A stretch of DNA of 64,000 bases from Acanthornis magna (taxonomy: Eukaryota > Chordata > Aves > Passeriformes > Acanthizidae): the NCBI GenBank assembly GCA_036785705.1, contig JAWUZG010000332.1, positions 620,001 through 684,000 on the forward strand, read 5' to 3'. The notes below the pieces were generated by a model. The model did no database searches. It was not told where the DNA came from and worked only from the letters and a program-made list of their open reading frames with translations. Position numbers and translations under genes: made by a program. Shown in pieces: positions 1 through 11,400 of the stretch. The first letter of the stretch is position 1. Each line of letters opens with the position of its first letter.

Positions 1-2920
1 GGGATCCAGCCTGTGCAGTGGCACAGACCATTACCCACGCACTGTTAATGCTCTGTATTAGCAGCCCCACACTGAGCACGGTGCTGGTTGTGGCTGCATC
101 CTCACAGAGACAGATTCAGCTCTGGCAAATGGTGATGAATTTTTGTAATGCCAGTCTGCGAGGCATCTGATGAATGAAATGAATTTGCATGAAGCATTGA
201 GTGTCTTTTGTGCTCGATCTGAGGGTCTTGGAACTGAAGAAATGGCTCCATTTGGGGGATGTTGTGTTTATGGACAATTCTTCAGCCAAAGCAGCAACTG
301 GTGGTGTTTCTCAGCAGCTGGTGCAGGAAACTAGCTCCTCTTTGCTGGCTTTGATATGCGCACCTGTGTCTCACCTTGCTGTGACTGTAGGGACACGTGA
401 TACCTCACCTAGTACAGTAAAATAAATCAATTGGTATAATAAATTGATTAGGAGCAAAAAAAAAAATAAAATAGACAAGGTTGGGAACAATAAGCCAGTA
501 GTTTCTATGAATATGGGGCTGTACCGAGAAAAATTAGCAAATTGTCATTCTGTCAACATTTTTAGATCTGTCCTTATTTTAAGATCTTTTTGGTGTTTTT
601 CCTTTTCTGTTTTTTGAGGAAAACCCCAGTTTAAAACACAAATAAGTTGTATATATAAGATCAGAACACATCAATGTGTCCCTTTTATATTCAAAAATGT
701 CTCCTTGTCAGTTCACTATTATGTGGCTGTTGTTTTTTTATCTCCTGATGTGGTGATATATCAGAAAATCAGAACTGGGTAGCTAATAGCAGAGCTCTAT
801 TATGTCAAGAACAGGCTTCTTAAGAAAGGGAGCTATTTAGGAAAAGTAACTCCGCTTGTGCATTATAGGGTATAGAAAAGAGTTATTAGTCATCTTAATG
901 CCTCTCTTTTTTTTTACCAAAGCACCATTGTTCCCTGCAGAACATTCCCCTTGTTCTTTGTAGCTTTCAGTAATCCAGATGGACAGAAATCCATTGTCGC
1001 TGCAATGAAACAAAACTGTAACAAAGAACGGGATCACAGCACCGTGTGCTGAGATTTCAGTCGGGTGCATGTGGTGAGCAGGGAGGCATTGAAGGTTTTT
1101 TTGTCTGTAGAAGATGCAGAGACACAAAGTGAAGGCGTCAGAATGTGATCAGGAGCAAACATCGTTCTTCCAGTAGGTGGTTTTGGCTTTTTTTTTGTTT
1201 TGGTTTTTTTGCACAAAGAATAATGGAGGAGCTGGGGAAAGGGGTAGTCAAATACAAGATGAGTGACATATAACAAAGAAGATTTTATGATCTACCCCTG
1301 GGGAAACTTTGGCAGAAAATTCTGACACCTGATATATCATCTGGTGCATTCCAGAGGGGAAGAAATGTGTTCTTGGCAGTTTCTGTAAACAGCACAGAGA
1401 TAAGAGCTGCCTCTGGCTCAGGATGGTGTGATGGTATCGAGAAAGAAGGGAACACTTGCAGATGCAGGGAAATTAATGTGAAATTGGTACTGAAATGCTC
1501 ATGGTCTCTTTCAGTGCATCATAGGTTGAAACTGAAGACACACAGTGTATTACATTTGTTTTTCCTGTTCTCTCATGCTTTGATTAGACTACATAAATAG
1601 AATCATATTAATTGTATGTCATCTTACCATCTGCAATTGAAATTCAAGACTGTAGCTTGCAGTCTTTTGATTGAGATGCAGAAGAGCTTCTGGTAATACC
1701 TTTTTGAAAAGGATTTACTGTCCCTGTTTTTGCAAAAAGATCTGGTTTTCTCCCCTTTCAAAAATTCTGTCAGTCCAATTTATTGATTTATTTCTATTGC
1801 TTAGGGATATTGTTTTCTGCTGATGGGTAATGATTAAAAAAGAATAAATCTCCTGCACCAAAAGGTATTCCTAATACTCCTGTTTATTGATAAACTGAGG
1901 TCAGGGTTTGTACTGTACATACTGAAAAATCCGCGTAATGCAAATCTTCTTGCAGATTTAGGATGATTATCATCATAACTCCTTCTGCAGTGAGAGAAAG
2001 TGAGTCTGGAACACACACAAAGAAGATGGGGAAGAAATATTTTTGGCAATATGTCTTTTATAGCATAGATTTTGTGATATTTCTTTAGAAGATAGTTTTG
2101 GAGGTACTGATAAATGAGTCTTACTGGGAGCAAGAGAAAGAGTCAGATCTGTTTCTCAGTCCACACAAGGACATTGGTCAGTCCTACAAAGATGTTCTTC
2201 CTTGTAAGGTGACAGCATGGAGCTTCTAAACTCCTGTGTGCTTGATGGATTTGTACTCTGGATATCGATACTCATCCACTGCATGCTTTTATTTGAATTC
2301 TGTGCTCCGGGGCTGATCTAAGATTAAACTTGCATATCTGGGTTCTTGTTGACTTTCTGTGGTTTGTGCAGCCCTTCATACCTATGCAAAATGACAGTCT
2401 GGTGCTGTGGGGTTTGATCTCCAAGGCACAAACACGTAAAGCCAGAGCATTTCCAGACAGAGGCACTGAGTTTACACCTCTGCTAGCAAATTGTTGAGAG
2501 TTCACAAATTGAAAAGGTGTGAAAACCTCTTGGGTGTAAGATTCTGCCTAGTCAAGCATCCCAACTCACTGCTGCCCTGTCACAAAGCCAGTGTTTGTAC
2601 ACTGCTCAAGTGGCTCTGAATCTCTCCCATTCAGATTTAGCAGTAATTATGTACAGGATGTCAGACACTTCACACAGTCTGTGTCTGCACCAACATAAAA
2701 GACAGTAGAGAATTTAATTTGTAATCAGCATTGATGTTTCTGATTTGTAGAGTGACCTTGAGTATAGATTGGCTGCCCTTCCAGAGGCTTTTAGCAGGCT
2801 CCCCTCACACTGCTGTCTCCCTGATGCTGTGTCTGAGAAGGACTCGTGGGTTTGTGGGTGTGGGTCGAGGAGAACCTCAGCTTGTCCCAGCAGTGAGAGC
2901 TCCCAGCCCAGAGCCAGCTG
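1..2920. other. non-coding A+T-rich stretch
   Basis: No gene or recognisable repeat is seen. Short open frames have no splice-site context or recognisable protein sequence. The notable items are an 8-bp perfect inverted repeat at 425-432 and 442-449 with a 9-base loop, and an A11 run at 456-466. The composition is typical of vertebrate intronic or intergenic DNA. The sequence becomes richer in G+C just before the CR1 element that follows. Confidence 0.6.
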
Positions 2921-3508
2921 TGCCCTGGGCATTGGGAGCAGTGTGGGCAGCAAGTCAGGGGAGGAGGTTCTGCCCCTCTGCTCTGCTGTGCTGAGACCTC
3001 ACCTGAGCCCTGTGTCCAGCTCTGGGGCACAGCATGAGCATGGGGAGCTGCAGGAGTGAGTCCAGAGGAGGACATGAAGATGCTCCAAGGGCTGGAGAAC
3101 CTCTACTCTGGAGCCAGGCTGGGAGAGCTGGGGGTGTTCACCTGGAGAAGGATCCAGTGAGACCTTAGAGCCCCTTCCAGTGCCTAAAGGGGCTCCAGGA
3201 GAGCTGGAGAGGGACTTGGGACAGGGACCTGAAGTGGCAGGACAAAGGAGAATGGCTTCAAACTGCCAGAGGGCAGGGTTAGTTGGGATATTGGGAAGGA
3301 ACTCTTCCTTGCGAGTTCGGAGAGGCCCTGGCACAGGCTGCCCAGAGAAGCTGTGGCTGCCCCTGGATCCCTGGAAGTATTCAAAGCCAGGCTGGATGTG
3401 GCTTGGAGCAGCCTGGGATAGTGGGAGATGTCCCTGCCCATGGCAGGGGTCTGGAATAAGATTATCTTTAAGGACCCTTCCAGCCCAAACCATTCCATGC
3501 TATGTTTC
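2921..3508 (+). mobile_element. CR1 LINE, 5'-truncated 3' end (copy A)
   Basis: This is the 3' end of a chicken-repeat-1 non-LTR retrotransposon in sense orientation. Hallmarks in order are: a stretch matching the end of the reverse-transcriptase ORF (around 2925-3040, with 'cagctctggggcaca' near 3018), the 'gagtccagaggagg' block near 3057, 'ggctggagaacctct' near 3090, 'cccagagaagctgtgg' near 3340, 'ccctgcccatggcagggg' near 3432, and a tail with 'ccttccagcccaaaccattcc' character (3475-3497) ending in degenerate ATTCYATG-type units at about 3493-3508. A full element is several kilobases, so this copy has lost its 5' part, as is usual for CR1. Reading frames are broken, so it is a dead copy. 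The wording resembles CR1-E-like subfamilies of passerines; the subfamily is a guess from memory. The 5' boundary is approximate to about 30 bp. The antisense open frame of 164 codons across it (2999-3493) is an artefact of the repeat's G+C-rich sequence. Confidence 0.92.
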
Positions 3509-6500
3509 TTTCTGGTAGTCACTGTAGGGCTGTGTGAATCTGTAATTTCTGGACTATTTTGATACCATTCATCGTTAGTGAAATTCTGTGAAATACAGGA
3601 TCAACTGTACCCTTTAGTTCACACTTGCTTTTCTCATTCCTGGGAAGCTTGGGCACTTGGGACCTTGTACCTAATAAACCTTTGACAGCAAAGCATAAGA
3701 GGATCTGCCCAACACAGACGATTCTTTCATCTTTCATGAAGGATCTGTCATCTAATTGACACCTTTAGACCGAATTTTCTGAAACCATGTTGCTCTTAAT
3801 AAATGTTAACTAAGCATTAACCTGTCATTGATCTGTACATGTTGAGGAAAAGCAAAGCCAGCATGCTGAGGAGCACTTTAGATTTGCAATTTGTGGTAAA
3901 GTGCTCTGATTTTTGAAGAATAAAGCAGCAACACTCAGTGCCATGTAGCATCAGTGGCAAAAAAAAGTGGCATAACAGAAGGACAGGCTGCTTCCAGGAT
4001 AGGATGGCTGCTGGTTCAGTCCACAGACAGAATATAAGTCCTAGGCTGTTAAGGAATAGCTGATTTTACTGGTGTGCTGTGTTCACATAATCATTTTATC
4101 ATTTTCTTGAAGTTCTGGGAGGTCCTGAATGTCCTAAACATCTGCTGTTCTTGCTTTCTTTCCTCTGCCACCTCTCTCTATCTTAGCGGTGGTTTCTGTC
4201 ACACACACAAGTGTTCCAGAGCTCAGCACAAGCCAGATATGCAAGTAAGGAGTCTCTTGGAAATGTTTACTGGGTCAAAGGCACTGTGCTTTTTCTTAGA
4301 GCAGGAAAGCTTCCAGTTGCAAAGGCAGTTTTTAGCTTACAATCTATTACCAGAATTGTGCTTAGAAAATAAAAGTGAGACCTCAGCCTAAACTAGCCAA
4401 ATGTTGCTAGGGTGTTGACAAACCATAGGGCAGCTGTCTGGCAAACTGGGCTTTTTTGCCCTTTCTTGTTTCAATTTCTTGAGAGGAGTAATTTATTCCA
4501 TTGCAACTCTGTCCACAATAAAGCTTTTATAAGCATGACTAATCAGTTTGCAAAATCCTAGTCTTAGTGTTAGTTTAAAGGGTCAAAATGTTTTGTTATA
4601 CCAGTCCTTATTTACTTTACTCAGTTCTTACAAACTGTAAAACAACTGGGCATGCAGAGAGGAATGAGGAGAAAGGGACTCACACTTGTGCTCTTTTGCA
4701 GCACCAAGTACATTTATTTAATTTTCTGGTCTGGTTAAAGTGCTGAAGAGGAAGGTAGTTGTGAAGTATGATATTTAAGGGAATATGCCATCTCTGGCTG
4801 TTAGAAGTGTCCTGTTTTTCATGAAGATTCATTCCACTTTAACCATAAAAGAGACGCTTTTAATTAGACTTTTGAATCCCATCAGGAAAAACAAATATCA
4901 ATACTTAACTACTCATATATAACTTGATAGAAAATTGCTAATGTAATTAGATTTTAATAGTGTTAATGATGCTCATTTCTAATTAATAAGAATTAAATCT
5001 AATGCAAGATTGTATGAAAAATTGTTACTGCCTGTTTTCCTGCCCTTAAATGTAAAGCAGTTGTAGGTCTTTGAAGTCAGTTTTTCTCTTGTTCTTGGAA
5101 GTCAGGTGGTGCTGTAGTACTTTAGCCTAACTGGCCTTTGACAGGAGGATTTTCAAGGGGATCTAACAGGGAGAATGTTTTAAGCGTAGAAAGAGGGTTT
5201 GGTATTCTAAGTATTGCAGCAAACACGGTAGAAGAGAACTAAAAAAATAATTAAGATTTACAGGTAATCTGCACTAACCAGTCAGTGTAGGTTCACTAAT
5301 AAGCAGCTGTAGGAAAGTTTTTTGTTAATTATTGTGCCAAAGTTTGGCCAGTGGAAGAAAGTATGCTGATAAGTGGGGCAGTGTCATGATGCAAGTTTAC
5401 AAAGAAGTCTGCACACCTCTGCTGCTGTCTGCACTTCACAAGTGACTGTGTTGAAAATGTGAATCATCTGCATCAGGTGACACATCAAAATGTTTTCTGG
5501 AAACAGCCCCAGGCTTTGGCCTTTCAAAATCCAAATCTGGACTGCTGGAACGTGAGCATAAAAATTGCAAATGAATTGTATGACTCTAGCAGCAGACTAC
5601 GGAGTAAACTGTATGCTAGTGTTAGAAGATTAATAAAAATCATAGATATTTGTACAAGTAATTTCAAACATGAGTATAACTACAAATTAAACTTCATTAA
5701 GATGCTTAAAAATCAGGGTTCTAGATAACTTAAAGCACAGTATAGTGTTCATTGTGGTTCTGGATAGACTTGTAGCCTAACACCCCTGTAATTCCCATTT
5801 TATTTGTACAGATACAAATGCAAAAGGCAGAAATTAGTCACGAGGATTTTATACTCGTGTCCTCAATTTATATCCAAATCCAGGCTTTACATGTCACTGT
5901 CAAGGCAAAACTGCATGAATCTTTTTCTTAAAGCAAAAGCCAAACACTCTGCAAAAGAAACCCTGATAACTATGCTCGTATTTCTTTCCAGCCTAATGTA
6001 TCTCCACTTTCAGAGCCTGCCATTACTTTTGCTGTATTTTCTTTGTGACAGAACATTGCATTCAGGCCCTTAGGCTGCCTTTCATCCTGGCATTCAATAA
6101 TAATGGACAGAGTGTAAAGATCTGTAATCAAAAGGTAAACACTGCAGCATTGTGTACAAATAACTCTTGAGATATTTATCCTGAAAGACATCCAGGTTAA
6201 CATTTTAGCTGAGGACACCAGGGAAAACCTTCCTGGTGGTGAGTGAGTTCCTTTTTTTTGTTTGTTTTTGTTCTGTCTGGTGTTCAGCTGTTTCCCAAGC
6301 ACACTGAGCTGTGTGAGCTTGCAGCACAGAGCTGCTGCATCAGCGAGGCCATTTTAATGTGACAGCTCTGAAATTCAGCCACTCCTGTTTTATTCTTGTT
6401 CTTGTCCTGATCCCCCTTTAAGCAGCAGGTGCTGGAGGGTTCTACAACCTTGTCTAAACATAAATGTTGTACCACTTCAGCAGTACTGGTGTCACTTAAT

Positions 6501-7876
6501 CGCTTCTGTGCTCACAGACCTGGCAGCAGGTGTAGTTAGCCTGGTGTACACACACTTCAATTCTATGAGCTGTTCCTGTTTGCCAAAAGGATTAAGCCCT
6601 ATGGCATAAGGTGCATTCTAGAGGTCTGTTTATCACTGTGGCCTCTGTCATTCTAGGAATTACACCCTAACATGGTTATAGTATGAGTGTGCAAGCAGAG
6701 GAGACAGCTGCCTAAGGAGCTAACACAAATCAAGGTAGGTTAAACAGAGTGGTGAAAAGCAAGGGACAGCAGTAATTTGTTTGTTTTTGCAGAACTATAA
6801 AAAATCTGTATCAAATGCAGTGGTTTACAGGCTATATGAGGAGACAGAGCCACTGGACTCCCTGATGTAAGCCCTGCTGCCAGGCTCCAGGGCTGCTCTG
6901 GGTCTCACCTGTGCAGGAGCCAGGCTGCTCTATTGCTGTGGACAGTGCCCTGTGTGTAGGGAGGTGCCCTGGGCATGAGCTGCAGCCTCCCAGTGAGTCT
7001 CTTCATCAGGCACATTCCTTGGATGCCTCCACTTCTGTATCCAAAAGTTTGCTTCATGGCCATCTGGCACTCTCTGACAACATCTGTGACATTACCCTCT
7101 TCTTCATCATTTGAACTTCTGCAGGGACTCTCACAGCACCCCCACTCAGAGAGGCCAGTCAGAAACAGGAGCAGAAGCAGCTGCTGTGAATTTGTGGGCC
7201 TCTGATCCCAGCTTAACTTTGTCAAAACTTTTGAGCCTTTAAAGAGGCTTGCAGGAGCCCATAAATCCCATTAGGCTCATTTCCTTATATTTTAATATGT
7301 GCTAGACCCCTAGAATCCAAGCAAGTGGTTAAAAATTCCTAGTTAAGTTGCATATGAGCCCAGATTTTATAAAGTTTCTTTCTTCTCTGCTGCCCTTAGA
7401 TACTGCTGAAACAAAGCCATGTGAAGAAGATTGTGTCTCTTACCACAGAATGTAGTAATTGTTTACCTTATTATTTACTTGGATTAGATACAAAATTAGA
7501 CAGTAACAAAAGTGAGAATTTACATCTTCTTTTCAGGTGTTTTAATTTTGCTTCTGTGTTTCTTCAGCCCTTATGTTCATGATAAAGTGAGCACTCTGTA
7601 CAAGAGGTATTTAGGCCTTGGACAAAACAGCAGGTTAACTCATGACAAATGGAGTTGTCCCAGCTACAAACTCATAACCCAGTTCCTAAAGGTGATTCAG
7701 CTTGGCCTCACCAGTAGAATTTCAATACCCAGCGCTCCCAAATGCCTGCTTCTGTACACAGCCTATTTCTTCATCTTTTCAGTGTACCGATCTCTTGTAC
7801 ACAGCTGCTGCCAGGCAGATCCTGCAAGTATTTCAATATTTAGCTGATGCTTTTTGTGTCTGTAGTGTTAATGGTC
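3509..7876. other. non-coding stretch with scattered simple features
   Basis: No gene is recognised. It holds an A+T-rich patch at about 4935-5005 with many TAAT cores and an imperfect inverted repeat, and a G+C-richer block at about 6840-7220 that carries exon-like signals on both strands (listed separately). Otherwise it is ordinary unique-looking sequence up to the LTR. Confidence 0.55.
6909..7118 (-). other. splice-bounded open segment, possible exon
   Basis: On the minus strand an acceptor-like CTGCAG ends at 7119. The frame is then open for 210 bases and runs exactly to a strong donor, CACAG|GTGAGA (GT at 6908-6907). The segment is a multiple of three and phase-symmetric (2-2). The translation starts with an acidic part (SSNDEEEGNVTDVV) followed by a basic, cysteine-containing part (KQTFGYRSGGIQG). 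I do not recognise the protein. The tract before the acceptor is a poor pyrimidine run. The plus strand of the same block also shows an acceptor (AG at 6915-6916) and a donor (CCA|GTGAGT near 6992), so at least one of the two must be coincidental. Probably a pseudo-exon. Confidence 0.15.
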
Positions 7877-7992
7877 TGTGGTGGCTTAATCCCAGCTGGC
7901 AACTAAACACCACGTAGCCATTGGCTCAGTCCCCTCCTTCCCTCTGCTGGGGAGGAGAGTCAGAAAGAAAAGACGGGTTGTGATACCCACAG

Positions 7993-7998
7993 TTTAAT
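7993..7998 (-). promoter_or_regulatory. polyadenylation-like ATTAAA in LTR
   Basis: Minus-strand ATTAAA lies about 116 bases before the LTR's 3' end. Its place downstream of the TATA-like element matches the expected U3-R-U5 order and supports minus-strand orientation. Activity is unknown. Confidence 0.45.
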
Positions 7999-8142
7999 AA
8001 TTGAGACAAAACAACATGAAGAGAAGGAAAGGAATAAAACTCTAGAGAAGCAGGTGACGCACAGTGCAGTTGCTCACCACCCACTGATGGATGCCCAGCC
8101 CTTCTCTGTGCAGTGATCAGCAGTTCCCAGTCACCTCCCCCA

Positions 8143-8153
8143 GTTTGTATACA
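8143..8153 (-). promoter_or_regulatory. TATA-like element in LTR
   Basis: Minus-strand 'ctgtatacaaa' sits where intact copies of this LTR type carry a TATA box. It departs from a perfect TATAAA, so promoter strength is doubtful. If active, it would direct transcription leftward from the LTR. Confidence 0.4.
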
Positions 8154-8403
8154 GGACATGACATTCTATGGCCTGGAATATCCCTCTGGCCACTTCAGGT
8201 CATCTGTCCTGGCTCTTCTCTCTCCCATCTTGTGCACCTGCACTGACAGGGTATGGAAACATGAAATCCCTGACTGAGTGTAAACACTACAGAACAAAGA
8301 ACAAAACATCCCTGTTCTATCAACAGAATTTCACACTAAATTCAAAGCACAGCACTGTACCTGCTGCTAAAAGAAAATTAACTCTCTCCTGGAAAGCAGG
8401 GCA

Positions 8404-11400
8404 TGACCCTGGAGGGTGCAGGCTGGATGGGGTGGAGCTCTGATGGCCGTGGTGATGATGGGTCTTGCTCTGGCTCTGTCCTCCTCCAGTGCTTGGCAGC
8501 TCAGCCTCCGTGTATGCGATGTGCTCATGATGAGGGGAGAGCAGGAGAAATGCCCTGAGCAAGGTGGGAGCAGGGAGAGGATTGTGGTGCTCCCAGGGCT
8601 GCTCAGGAAGCAGAGTGAGAGCGCTGACATGTCATTAGCTTCTCAGGATTGTGTCTGGGCCATCAAATCTTATTTATCACTGTTACGGCTTTCCTTTCAA
8701 GGTTTCCTTGGCTTCCTGCATCCCCTGTTTTGTTTTCTGATAAAGAACTGAAATACCATGGAGACAAACTCCTTATAAACACCAAGCAGACAGGTAGGTC
8801 AGCCAGTTTTCAGCACATTATTTTACATGACATATTGAGTGGGAGCACAGTGAAGGCTGGCAAAACATCCAGTTATACTGAAGCCAATCAATTGTCTCAT
8901 GCAGTGGATACAGATGATTCTGTTCATAATAAAAGAAGAATAAGCTCTCTGAGACACCAGAAGTGACATGCTGTGTGATGCATCTCTCTGTTACAATTTG
9001 AAAAATCAGATAGATAATTTAATTATGTTCTCTCTTTGTCTGCAGTGTTTCGAAGAGCAGCAACTTTAATCTGCCTTCCCATACCACATTTATCCCTCTT
9101 AGTCAGAGATTACCAAGTCACTGTTAATTACATCAGAGTTAACGGGACTACTTACAAATGTAAAAAATACTCACTAAGAGTAAGTCTGGGTGAGTCACAT
9201 TTGTATTTTTTGCCCGAGGTATAAAATTTTAAAAAAAGAAGAAAAATATTTAATTCTCATGGCAACCTGTTGGTGACAGCAAAGTTACATTTAAGTGCAG
9301 CATGCATTGAAAAACAAGCAGAAATAAACCAAGCTGAGCCCTGCGTATTCTCAAAGAGAGGTGGACTCAACAGATTTTCATTAAATTGCTTAATTATGTT
9401 TATATAAAAAGCACCTGGTTTCTTCTAGTTTTAAAGTGACTGTCTGACCCAGCAATGCCTTGGCTAAGTAAAACAGTGGCTGCAAAGAAAATTGCAGATG
9501 GTAGGGTGGGGAGAACCCTTTTGTCTCTTTTAGGGAACAACAAAAATTCTCAGAGAGCAAATTAAGCCTCGTCTTTCAAATGGAGTAACTGTATTGCCCC
9601 ACTTTGTGATCAGGTGTGGGGCATGAAACAGCCATTAAGGTTGATTAGACTGAAATCACCTGTTCCTTAGAGCCAAGACTGGGGTAGGAGGGGTTTTCTG
9701 CTATTGTGCCCCATGCCTGAGGAGATACAGGAACCTTTTGCAAGATCTGAGTGGGCATCTAGAACAGGAGGATTAAGGTAAAGCTACTTACTTTTCTACG
9801 GCATATCTTGTAGAAAACGGTCTGAATATAGATCCAGTTAACTGGTAAATAAGGTAGTAGGATTAGATATGTATCAAGTATTTACTGAAGTTGGAAAAGA
9901 GACCAAGGTCTTTTTAAAACTATTCTGGGGGAGAAGTTTGCCCTCTGCCCCACTGAGTTCACTGAGTTTAGAGAGCTAAAAGTGTTCATTTGAGTGTTTA
10001 TTGAGGCCTGAGATGTTGCCAACAATCAAAACCTGAACAAATGGGGTTGCTTAGACAAGCCTGGCTTGATGATTGAGTATTGAACTATTTATATTTTCTT
10101 TAATAAAGCTCTTTTCCCCCTCTTCTTTACCCTCCACCGCTGGCAGTAATAGGCTGTTTTGTACAGACCCACTGACTCTAAGAAGGATGCTGAGAGCAAA
10201 ATTCAGCTGAAACACAGCCACAAAAAGGTTTATGCAAAGTTACTGTGAGTGGAAAACAGTGAATTTCATAAAGCAGCAGCTGAGTCATGGTAGTTGACTG
10301 TAGCTTGGATTCTTCCTACCTTTCTCCAGATAAGTGGATCGCAGTGGACATATTTGTAATTAAATGTCACGAAGGAAGATGGAGGAAAATAAGTAAAGAA
10401 ACAGACTTGGTTTGGGATTATTTTGGTTGTTATTTTTCTTTCTGTATGTGTGTGACGATATAATAGTGTAAGTGGCAAAAATCAAGTGGCGTGTGCCTTT
10501 AATTTTGTCTGATCAGCCATAACTCTAGATTTTCATACAGATTTCCTGGAGATGAATCATCAAGTCTGCTTAAAATATGTGAAATGATTGATACCAATTT
10601 TCTGTTGAGAAAACTGCGTTTAGTTAAACTGCAAGCTTCCCCTAATGAAATAATCTGCCAAAATCTGGGCTGTTGTCCACAAAATGCAGAGAGGCTGAAA
10701 AACAAAGCATGTTGATTGCTAGGAAAGACCTATTTTTGCTGTCAATCAGGGCTTTTTATTTCAAGCTGGACAAAAATTTGGACGTAATTTTGTAAGCCTG
10801 TTGCAACAAGTCTATGACATTTCAGGAAATACAGGGATTGTGTATTCAGGGGAAAAAAACTTCATCCCAAATTTTGTCCTTTTTCATCTTCTTTGTGCCA
10901 GTTTGAGCAGAATCAGTGATGTGTTTCTTATTCTTGTGGAAATAGTATTTTCCCCCATGTTCTCGCTCTACTGGAACGTTTTGTAGTGACAGATCTAGAG
11001 AAATGATTTTAAGAAATGAGTGTATCTTTGCATAACCCCATAAGCCATATTATTATTCCTCATCTCAGAGGGGAAAAAATGGGGTGAAATGCTTCAGTTT
11101 TTCTCTAAGGATGGGAATTTTTGAAACCTTTAAGTGGGAAACCTGAGGTACCAGATTTGTCAAGCACTTTTCACGTAATAAGCTTTTTCTCGGATTCTTG
11201 AGGGCTGAGGATGACTTGCTACTTTAATTAACAACCTTTTTAAAGGGTGCAAAGACTTTCCCTGTTTCCTAACTCTGACTTGCACAGTTGGTGTCTTCCT
11301 CCTGTCCCCTTCCCTCCTTCGGCAGATGAACAGTTCTGCTAAATGACTAATTTAGTCCTCATAAAGGGATTTTCATAGTCACGATCAGGTAAAGCAGAGT

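Larger units (their letters stand above)
7877..8403 (-). mobile_element. solo LTR of an ERVL-type endogenous retrovirus
   Basis: A single long terminal repeat of about 527 bp with no adjacent retroviral interior, read on the minus strand. The sequence resembles a common bird ERVL LTR, although it is clearly diverged. Read in sense it begins TG (ending at 8403), passes 'gagttaattttc' and 'acagggatgtttt', then a TATA-like element (minus-strand 'tgtatacaaact', around 8143-8153). A polyadenylation-like ATTAAA (7998-7993) lies near the end, followed by a terminus with 'gccagctgggattaagcc' character and CA at 7877. The flanking pentamers tggtc (7872-7876) and tgacc (8404-8408) agree at 3 of 5 bases, consistent with a decayed target-site duplication but not proof. 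Solo LTRs arise by recombination between the two LTRs of a provirus, which removes all genes. No viral coding sequence is present. Confidence 0.85.

Noticed and set aside
2999..3493. 164-codon minus-strand open frame
   Set aside because: It is antisense to the CR1 3' end. Its openness reflects the repeat's G+C-rich composition, not a gene.
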